64,000 nt of DNA, taken from contig JAFEAP010000006.1 of NCBI GenBank assembly GCA_018266355.1, positions 186,001-250,000 on the forward strand, in the 5' to 3' direction. The notes beneath the pieces were generated by a model. It did no database searches, was not told the DNA's origin, and saw nothing but the letters and a program-made list of their open reading frames with translations. This document shows positions 36,745-43,827 of this stretch, piece by piece; the stretch's first letter is position 1, and the number at the start of each line of letters is the position of its first letter. A program made the translations under genes and the position numbers. Source of the DNA: Bdellovibrionales bacterium (lineage in GTDB: Bacteria; Bdellovibrionota; UBA1018).

Positions 36745-38049
36745 CTACGGCGCTTCGCCCAAGATTCGGCACATCCCGCCGGTGAAATTCTCGCGCCAAA
36801 TCGCCGGACTGATCGGACACGAGGGCGCCATCCCGGGAGCCGGCGGCGGGTAGAAGACCTGGGTGAGGTTCTTGATGTTGATCGGAGTGCCGAGTTCCAC
36901 CGTGGCGTACTTCGGATCTTCCCCTTGGTAATTCGTGCTCGGCCGAAACCGATTCCGGTGCACGAGACTCAAATCGCATAGGTCGTAGACCCCGTAGTCG
37001 AGTTGCATGCGTTTAGCGGCGGTGCACCGCCGGGTGGTTCCGGAGATCGTCGTCGCCAAGGTCTTTACGCCGAACGTGTCGGTCGAAGGACATTGCCGCT
37101 CAAGTGCGAACACGATCAACGTGCAGCACATCGGATCGACCTCGGCATCGATGCTGTTCGGAAACGGCGTCGGGATCGCCATCGGATTCGCGCTCATCGC
37201 GGCCGCGAAAACTTGCATCTGCTGGTCCCGCGTCAGCTGGACGACCGTCGAGTGATTGCTCGGCTTTCGGTATCCGCATCGAACTCCGCTTTGGGTATAA
37301 AAGCCGCTCAATGGAACGCCGTTTTTATCGAGCATGAAAACCTGGTTCGGGTAGGTCAGGCCGGCCGTCGTGGTGTTGTCCGGCGACGACCCCGCCAAGT
37401 AGAAATTCCGAAACGTCGTCCCCGGCGTCGAAACGGCTTCCACGCAGTCGAACTTCGAAGCGGAACCGGTGTTTTCGCCCCATCCCCGTCCGCAGCAAGC
37501 CGCCATCGGATTCGCGAGACCGTCGAAAGTCGCCCCGTTCGCCGGACCGGGAAACGGCAATTCCGAAGGCGCACATCCGAGACTCGAACAAACGTGCTGG
37601 TCGATATTCGCCGCCGTCGCCGCCGGGCAGACCGGCGGCGCCGGAGGGGGAACGGCCACGCATCCGTCACCTTCCCAGACGAACCCTGCCTTACAGATGC
37701 ACGTCCGGTTCCCGATCACCTGGTTCGTGCATTGGGTGGGATTTCCGGCCGGACAAAAGCCGATGCTCGCTTCCGCGTCGGTTTTGAATTCCGCGCAACT
37801 CGCCGGAGGCGCGCCCGCACCGTTATAGGTCGTGTATCCGTTTGAATTGAGACAGGCGTTTTGTGATGCGGGCGGAGACGCGAAACGGTCCCAAAGCAAA
37901 CAGCAGCAAGCGGGGGCGGTATTGGTCGCCGAAAGCGCCTCGCAGGTCGCGAGATCGGGGCAAGCGAAAGCCTCTCGGCCGGCGAACGCGGCCAGCATCA
38001 GTCCGAAGGCGAAGATGAAGGTTCGCAACCGGTTCCGCATGGCCTTCAC
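36745..38049 (-). CDS. Secreted Cys-rich protein, pilin-locus associated
   Basis: A 434-aa secreted protein. Signal peptide MKAMRNRLRTFIFAFGLMLAAFAGREAFA, then a very Cys-rich mature chain (about 25 Cys), an EGF-like region (CTNQVIGNRTCICKAGFVWEGDGC), a Pro linker, and a globular C-terminal part with few Cys. The GTG at 38049 overlaps the stop of the upstream pilin-like gene by 4 bp (an ATG at 38040 is an alternative start). It is likely exported and disulfide-stabilised, perhaps displayed at a pilus tip like other Cys-rich tip proteins; this is inference from context. Confidence 0.65.
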   Translation of the reverse strand: MKAMRNRLRTFIFAFGLMLAAFAGREAFACPDLATCEALSATNTAPACCCLLWDRFASPPASQNACLNSNGYTTYNGAGAPPASCAEFKTDAEASIGFCPAGNPTQCTNQVIGNRTCICKAGFVWEGDGCVAVPPPAPPVCPAATAANIDQHVCSSLGCAPSELPFPGPANGATFDGLANPMAACCGRGWGENTGSASKFDCVEAVSTPGTTFRNFYLAGSSPDNTTTAGLTYPNQVFMLDKNGVPLSGFYTQSGVRCGYRKPSNHSTVVQLTRDQQMQVFAAAMSANPMAIPTPFPNSIDAEVDPMCCTLIVFALERQCPSTDTFGVKTLATTISGTTRRCTAAKRMQLDYGVYDLCDLSLVHRNRFRPSTNYQGEDPKYATVELGTPINIKNLTQVFYPPPAPGMAPSCPISPAIWRENFTGGMCRILGEAP

Positions 38050-38330
38050 GGATAGGGAATCGCGGTCCCGCCCGAGTCTTTCGCGGGAGTCACGGCGATA
38101 TCGTAGATTTGGACGCGATCGTTCACGTAATTCGCGAGATTCGCGCCCATGTTCAAGTTCGTCGTCCGCTGAATCCAGCGAGTCGCGTTCTTGTCGTTCT
38201 GCACGGTCATCTCCATGTACACATATCCCGTGATTGCGAGGATCGTTCCGACCACGAGAACCTGCAAGATCGCGCTACCGGATTCGGAGGACTCGGCGAA
38301 AGGACGTCCGACCATATCGAGGCTCCTCAT
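38046..38330 (-). CDS. Pilin-like small membrane protein
   Basis: A 94-aa protein. A short leader (MRSLDMVGRPFAESSESG) precedes a hydrophobic helix SAILQVLVVGTILAITGYVY, resembling a prepilin with cleavage after SG. The usual Glu at +5 is missing, so it is an atypical pseudopilin. The rest (residues 40-94) is small and polar. The ATG at 38330 is preferred over a TTG two codons earlier. A TATAAT on this strand lies at 38351-38356, in the 53-bp gap shared with the divergent prepilin gene. Confidence 0.6.
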   Translation of the reverse strand: MRSLDMVGRPFAESSESGSAILQVLVVGTILAITGYVYMEMTVQNDKNATRWIQRTTNLNMGANLANYVNDRVQIYDIAVTPAKDSGGTAIPYP

Positions 38331-38383
38331 CGTCAATTGACCTTTCCTCTATTATAGTTCATTTTTTTAAGGTGCACACGTCT

Positions 38384-38584
38384 GTGAAATCCCAGTCCGG
38401 CTTCACACTTGTCGAAATTTTGATCGCTGCGGCCATCATGATGGTCTTGGCGCTGTTGATTTCTTCCATGCTCTTTAATGCACAGACGTCCCAAAAACGC
38501 CTCGAAGACCGCGCCGGTAACGCCGAGACCGTGCAGGGTGCGGCACTCGATCTTCGCCTGCGCCCCATCCCGACGTCGACTTGA
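38384..38584 (+). CDS. Short type IV prepilin / pseudopilin
   Basis: A 66-aa protein with a textbook prepilin N-terminus: KSQSG then FTLVEILIAAAIMMVLALLISS, cleavable by PilD after Gly 6, with Glu at +5. The mature part is only about 60 residues (typical pilins have 100-170), so it is truncated or a minimal minor pilin. GTG start at 38384, preceded by TAAGG at 38368-38372; an in-frame GTG at 38372 is also possible. It is divergent from the other pilin-like gene and 134 bp before the first tandem Cys-rich gene. Confidence 0.65.
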   Translation: MKSQSGFTLVEILIAAAIMMVLALLISSMLFNAQTSQKRLEDRAGNAETVQGAALDLRLRPIPTST

Positions 38585-38659
38585 GACCGAAACCCGTGTC
38601 GAGATAAACCCGGACAACTCGCCTCGTTTAATTTTATATGCGGCGCTTCAAATTCACTC

Positions 38660-38665
38660 TATAAT
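38660..38665 (+). promoter_or_regulatory. -10 box before the tandem surface-protein genes
   Basis: TATAAT at 38660-38665 lies 53 bp before the ATG of the first paralogue, in AT-rich sequence. No good -35 is seen at 16-18 bp. Confidence 0.45.
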
Positions 38666-38718
38666 GGAAAAGTAGCCCATCGATTACCCGTATTTTCACG
38701 TTCGATGCGAGGCATTCC

Positions 38719-40467
38719 ATGTATCTTCGGCGAAGCGAGAAACTCTCCGCCCCTTCGTCCCCGGGTCGCACCCGGCGCTTCCCTTTCGTTCAAACGTTTC
38801 TCGCTCTCTCGACTCTCGCTCTCGGGTCCGCGGACCGCGCCTTCGCGACGCCTCCCGGCGGGGCGATTTTTTTCGCCCCGACTCCGGTGCCGACGCCGGT
38901 CCACTCCGCCGCCGAATTGAACGAGATCTTTCTCACGGGCATCGGGCGTTACGACGACACCTCGATGAAGGGAAAGCTTTTCGCCTACCCGCTTCCCCGC
39001 GGCGGCCAGTTCGGAGCGCCGCTTTATAACGGCTGCTACGATCGTAAGGGCGTTCGGCGCGGAAATCTCGACGCGGATTTCTCCTGCGCGTCGGTGATCG
39101 CCGCGAATCCGGGACGGGCGATCTTTCGACTCTTCCTCGCCTACAAGATCGACTGCACCGGAGGCGTCATCGGCGGAAAGTGCCAAAACACCCAGCTCTT
39201 GCTGAACTGCGAATACAAGCAGGTCCAGGTCGGAATCGGTTCCCTCGAAAGCACTCCGGCCGCGACTCGCTATTGCTCGAATGAATCCGGAATCCTCCGC
39301 AATGCCCGAGGCAGCTCCACGAACGATACCGCCTATACCGGATGCGCGCCCGGCGAGGACGGCACGACCTACACGCCGAACGCCCCCTGCACGAAGTGCG
39401 CGATCGGCACCTTCAACGCGAACTTCAATCCGAACAACGTCGTTTGCACGACCTGCGCCTCGGCCATCACCGTCGCGAACGTCGATCCGGCGTTTCCGAT
39501 CCAGCCGGGCGATTGGGTCACGTCGAAAAATCCCGACGGATCCTCGCCGTTCATGGGCGCGACCTCGAGCGGCGATTGCCGGCTGAAGACCGGGGCGGCC
39601 TGGCGGTGCCTCGCCGGTTACAAGAAAGACGACTACGAACAATACTGCACGAACGCGCCGTCCCCGACGCCGACTCCCTCGCCGACTCTCCCGCCGACCT
39701 GCCCGTATGCTCCGCCGATGAACCTCGTCGGCAACGGGACCCTGACGGGAGATATCACGGCGAACCTCTTCAATAACGTCGGAACGCTCACTTCGATTCA
39801 TTGGTCCCAGCCCGCGACGGGAACGTGCTCGATTTCGGGCGCGACGGGGAACTCGATGAACTGCAGCGGCGTTTCGCCGGGGACCTATACGATCGTCGCG
39901 ACCGATCCCGCGAACACGGCGTGTACCGCTTCGATGGTCGTGGTCGTCGGATCGACGCCGAGCCCGACTCCGACGCCCTCGCCGACCCCGGCCTGCGACG
40001 TGAACAACGACGTCGCATCGAGCGCGACGTATTTGAACTGCACCTACAGCTGCGCCGCGACCCAAACGATCTCCAGCGGAAAGTGCGGCGATCCGGGTCC
40101 GTTGAACAAGATCCGCACCCAGCGCTCCGGTTGCTCCTCGGCGACGGCCACGGCTTGCACGTTCCACACCCCGAGCGCGAACTCCTGCACCGCTTCGCTT
40201 TGTCCGGGCGGCTATCTCTATCTCCTTTGGGACGTCACGGGATACGCGACTTACGTCGCGCGCGATTCGACCCACTTCGGCGGCAGCGTCTGCTCCACTC
40301 CGGACGGGATGACCCCGTACTATAGTTGCTCGATGTCCCCGTCGCCGCCTTCCTCGAACTACCCGGCCGACTTCGGGGCCTGCACTTCGGTCACCGGTTA
40401 CACCTACTACGGCACGCGCACCTACTCGAATCCGCCCTGGAACGGCGGTGCGTACTGCTCGTGGTGA
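38719..40467 (+). CDS. Tandem Cys-rich surface protein 1
   Basis: A 582-aa secreted modular protein. Signal peptide ends near AFA (43). Conserved head, about 45-250, has NGCYDRKG, LLLNCEYKQVQVG, ATRYCSNESGILRNA and a CTKC-CTTC pattern like the ephrin-receptor/GCC2-GCC3 Cys motif. Then a PSPTPTPSPTLPP linker, a beta-sandwich-like repeat (about 328-412, ends GTYTIVATDPANTACTASMV), a second PSPTPTPSPTP linker, and a Cys-rich tail (426-582). GAGG lies 7 nt before the ATG. It is 30-50 percent identical by eye to the next two genes in the head. Probably an adhesin; function unproven. Confidence 0.7.
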   Translation: MYLRRSEKLSAPSSPGRTRRFPFVQTFLALSTLALGSADRAFATPPGGAIFFAPTPVPTPVHSAAELNEIFLTGIGRYDDTSMKGKLFAYPLPRGGQFGAPLYNGCYDRKGVRRGNLDADFSCASVIAANPGRAIFRLFLAYKIDCTGGVIGGKCQNTQLLLNCEYKQVQVGIGSLESTPAATRYCSNESGILRNARGSSTNDTAYTGCAPGEDGTTYTPNAPCTKCAIGTFNANFNPNNVVCTTCASAITVANVDPAFPIQPGDWVTSKNPDGSSPFMGATSSGDCRLKTGAAWRCLAGYKKDDYEQYCTNAPSPTPTPSPTLPPTCPYAPPMNLVGNGTLTGDITANLFNNVGTLTSIHWSQPATGTCSISGATGNSMNCSGVSPGTYTIVATDPANTACTASMVVVVGSTPSPTPTPSPTPACDVNNDVASSATYLNCTYSCAATQTISSGKCGDPGPLNKIRTQRSGCSSATATACTFHTPSANSCTASLCPGGYLYLLWDVTGYATYVARDSTHFGGSVCSTPDGMTPYYSCSMSPSPPSSNYPADFGACTSVTGYTYYGTRTYSNPPWNGGAYCSW

Positions 40468-40604
40468 CGCCCGCCGTAGGTCGCGAATGACCTGGGTCAC
40501 CGGCGCTCACCAGTAAGAACTAGCGCCAATTCCATATACTTGGACGCGATTTTCAAATAAAATCTGAATGAAGCATTAAATTTCTTTTCGGGGATTTTGT
40601 ACGT

Positions 40605-43600
40605 ATGGGCACCACGAAAAAATTTTCGGGAATCTTCCCGGTGATCGCTTTCGCGATCGCCTTAGGCGCCCTCGCGCCCTCGGCTTTCGCGGCTTCGGGC
40701 GGCGCGACTTTTTTCTCGACGGCGCCCGAGACGACTCCGGTCCACAACGCCGTCCAGCTCAATCAACTTTTTCAAAAGGGCGTCGGCCCTTACAACTCCT
40801 CGATGGACGGGAAGCTTTATCCGTACCCGCTTCCCCGGAACGGGCAGTTCGGAGCCCCTCTCTATAACGGGTGCTACGACCGCAAAGGCACCCGCCTTCA
40901 CGACCTCGACGCCGACCTCAGCTGCACGACGACCATACAGCAAAATCCGGGTCGGGCGATCTTCAGGCTGTTCCTCGGATATAAGATCTCCTGTAGCGGC
41001 GGCGTAACGGGGTCTCCGAGCGTTTGCTCGAGCGCGCAGCTCCTGATGAACTGCGAATACAAGCAGGTTCAAATCGGGACGGGATCGCTTGAAAGCACCT
41101 CCGCCGCGACCCGCTACTGCTCGAACGAATCCGGGATCCTGCGCAACGCGCAGGGGAGTTCCCAGAACAACAACGCGATGAACGGCTGTTCGCCGGGCGA
41201 AGACGGACTGACCTACTCGACGACGGCGCCTTGCACGAAATGCGCGGCCGGCACGTTCAATCCGAATTTCAATCCGAACAACGTCGCCTGCACGACTTGC
41301 GCTAGCGTCGCGCCGAGTCCGTTGCCTTCAGGGATCGCCTCGATCGGCGGATGGACCTCGACGGTCGGTTCCACAAGCGCCGCCGACTGCCATCCGACCG
41401 GGATTACTTGCTCGGCGGGCTATCACGTTTCTACCGATACTTACTCGTGCGAACCGAACGGTGCGTGCCCGATCATTTTGAATCTGACTCCGAAAAACCC
41501 GTCCGCCACCGTATCGCCGAACCCGCAGTCGAATGACGGCCAAATTACCGCGAATGCTTCCGGAGCTTCGGGCACTCCCTCGATTCTCATCACCAGTCCG
41601 GTAAATAAAGCTCCGTCGAACTCGACTCTGCCCGCGATCTTCGACGGCCTCTCCGCCAACACTTACACGGTTACGGCGAGCGATAACACCTGCTCTACCT
41701 CCGCCCAAATCACCCTCTTTGAATCCGCTTCTACGCCTTCGTGTTCCTCCTGTCCGTCGGGATCGACGCTCTCCGGAACGAACTGTGTGACGTCGCCGAC
41801 GACGAGCTCGTCGTATGTCCAGTACGGTTACCGCTGCCAGGGTGCGGGCGGATGCACGAGCCAACCTTGCTATCCGACATGTTCACAGGGCATGACCTTC
41901 GGACAAGTGAGCTCGTCGGATTCCACTCCGCGCACTTGCGACGGAAATAGCCTCTACACGACCTTCGGTGGATCTTGCTCGATGCAGAGCGGACCGACGA
42001 CGATCCCGGGCACGCAGTCCTGTCCTTCCGGATTTTCGCTGATCGCGGGCACCTGTTCGATGGCCTGCACGCCGCCGACGGCTTCGCCGACGCCTTCGCC
42101 GACCGCGGGATGTCCGTATTCCCCGCCGATGAGCATGATCGGAACGGGAACCGCATCGGGCGATATCTCGGCGAGCATTACCGGGAACGTCGGCACTCTC
42201 ACCTCCATCCATTGGATGTATCCGGCCTCCGGAAGCTGTACGGTAGGAGGAACGAACGGAAACGCCCTTTCTTGTAACGGCGTCGCGGCCGGAACTTACA
42301 CGATCCAAGCGACCGACCCGGCGAATACGCAGTGTAAGGCGTCGACTTCCGTAACGGTCGGAGCCGCGGCTCCGCTTTGCGACATTTACGGCACGATCGC
42401 TTCTTCGGGAACTCCGGTCACTTGTAATTACACTTGTACGGGCCCGCAATACCCGGTCGTCACTCGCCAAATCACTTCCGGTACCTGCGGCGGAAAATAC
42501 AACAGCGGAATGAATTACTGCACCGGCACGAGCACTTCGCATCCGGAGTGTTCGAACGAAGTGTGGGCGGAGAGCGAGCTCGGCTGCACCACGGGCGCGA
42601 AACCGGCCGGCGCCTACCACACGCAGCCGCCGGGTACTTATCAAGGTCAGATTCTCGGGCCTTCAGAAGCCAGCACCTGCACCATCGGCGGATCGTGCGC
42701 GGTGACGGGAACCATAACCGGGCACACCGATCCTTCGAGTTCCTCCGCCACGGACGGCTCGATTACCGTCCAAATCACGGGCACTCAGCAAAGCCCGCAA
42801 CTAAAAGATAACGGCACGGCCGTCGGCTCGCCGCTGCCGTCCGGCAGCACACCGCAGTCCTCCACGATCACCGGTCTCGGAGTCGGAAGTCACGCGATCA
42901 CCGTCGTGCAGCAAGCGGGCTATGGTTGCAGCAGCAACGTCGGGACACTCACCCTTTCGTCAGGATGTTCGACCGCGACCCCGACGAATAGCGAGATCAG
43001 TAATACCGATACTGGTCCTGGAGGAACCCGGACACAGGTTTTCCAAATCGGAACGAACATCACCAGCGGCGACCAATTCGAGGTGGGAGTTTACTCTTAC
43101 ATGGTGTGGGTCACCGCCACGAGCTCGGACACGCCTTCGTCAATCGCGATCAAGCTCCGCGACGCCGTGAACAATACGACCGCGGCACAATGGAACTATT
43201 ACTCCGTCGCACCTGCTTCGGGCACTCCGGGCTTCAAGCCGACCGCAACCGCGAGCGGCAACTTGTTAACGCTGACACTGAACTATCAGAACCAGTTCGC
43301 GGGCGGCGCCCGTCGAGGTTGCGATCCGGGCGGATATTCGAATCCTCCTCCTTATACTCCGCCGGCAATTCCAAATTGCAGCGATACTGCGTATGCGTCC
43401 GCCTGTCCGGCCGGTACCACTCTCCAATTCTTCTATACGACGGGCGAGTTGGTGTCGGCCTATTCCGCGGTCGGGTCGGGCTGGTCCTCTGCCTCACCGG
43501 CCGAGACGTGCTACGGCTCTGGCGGAGCTTCTCCGTCCGATCACTTGCATCACGCAGATTGCTTCCCTTCGTCCTTTAACCCTGGCACCGCCACATTTAA

Positions 43601-43685
43601 CGGCATGCCACTCCAGTCGTGTTCTTCGGGCAGCTATTTTATGGGCTCTGTCTGGTCGGACGGATCGAAAATCTGTGGATATTAA
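40605..43685 (+). CDS. Tandem Cys-rich surface protein 2 (largest)
   Basis: A 1026-aa paralogue with the same head (33-245) and the same opening MGTTKK as protein 3. Its tail carries three SprB/PKD-like beta repeats (about 288-372, 503-587, 693-788), each with a SATDG/SNDGQI or GDIS element and a closing xYTVTASDNTC-type strand. Pro/Ser/Thr linkers (TASPTPSPT) and Cys-rich spacers (376-490; 592-690) lie between. C-terminus 800-1026 is a new region, Thr/Ser-rich with terminal Cys pairs. Similar repeats occur in gliding-bacteria adhesins. Separated by 137 bp from gene 1 and 142 bp from gene 3. Confidence 0.7.
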   Translation: MGTTKKFSGIFPVIAFAIALGALAPSAFAASGGATFFSTAPETTPVHNAVQLNQLFQKGVGPYNSSMDGKLYPYPLPRNGQFGAPLYNGCYDRKGTRLHDLDADLSCTTTIQQNPGRAIFRLFLGYKISCSGGVTGSPSVCSSAQLLMNCEYKQVQIGTGSLESTSAATRYCSNESGILRNAQGSSQNNNAMNGCSPGEDGLTYSTTAPCTKCAAGTFNPNFNPNNVACTTCASVAPSPLPSGIASIGGWTSTVGSTSAADCHPTGITCSAGYHVSTDTYSCEPNGACPIILNLTPKNPSATVSPNPQSNDGQITANASGASGTPSILITSPVNKAPSNSTLPAIFDGLSANTYTVTASDNTCSTSAQITLFESASTPSCSSCPSGSTLSGTNCVTSPTTSSSYVQYGYRCQGAGGCTSQPCYPTCSQGMTFGQVSSSDSTPRTCDGNSLYTTFGGSCSMQSGPTTIPGTQSCPSGFSLIAGTCSMACTPPTASPTPSPTAGCPYSPPMSMIGTGTASGDISASITGNVGTLTSIHWMYPASGSCTVGGTNGNALSCNGVAAGTYTIQATDPANTQCKASTSVTVGAAAPLCDIYGTIASSGTPVTCNYTCTGPQYPVVTRQITSGTCGGKYNSGMNYCTGTSTSHPECSNEVWAESELGCTTGAKPAGAYHTQPPGTYQGQILGPSEASTCTIGGSCAVTGTITGHTDPSSSSATDGSITVQITGTQQSPQLKDNGTAVGSPLPSGSTPQSSTITGLGVGSHAITVVQQAGYGCSSNVGTLTLSSGCSTATPTNSEISNTDTGPGGTRTQVFQIGTNITSGDQFEVGVYSYMVWVTATSSDTPSSIAIKLRDAVNNTTAAQWNYYSVAPASGTPGFKPTATASGNLLTLTLNYQNQFAGGARRGCDPGGYSNPPPYTPPAIPNCSDTAYASACPAGTTLQFFYTTGELVSAYSAVGSGWSSASPAETCYGSGGASPSDHLHHADCFPSSFNPGTATFNGMPLQSCSSGSYFMGSVWSDGSKICGY

Positions 43686-43827
43686 CGGGATTCTAGGACG
43701 ACTGATTTTTGCGACCTACGTCGATTACGACACCCAAAAATAACTAATGTCATTTGCATGTACTCCAGAGCGTCCTTGTCATAAAATTAAGTAAATCTTA
43801 GTTTTCATTTTCGGGGTTTTTGGACGT

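Noticed and set aside
38585..38718. Continuation of the short prepilin in another frame (to 38675)
   Set aside because: The alternative frame adds 30 codons but has no pilin-like pattern, so a frameshift cannot be claimed.
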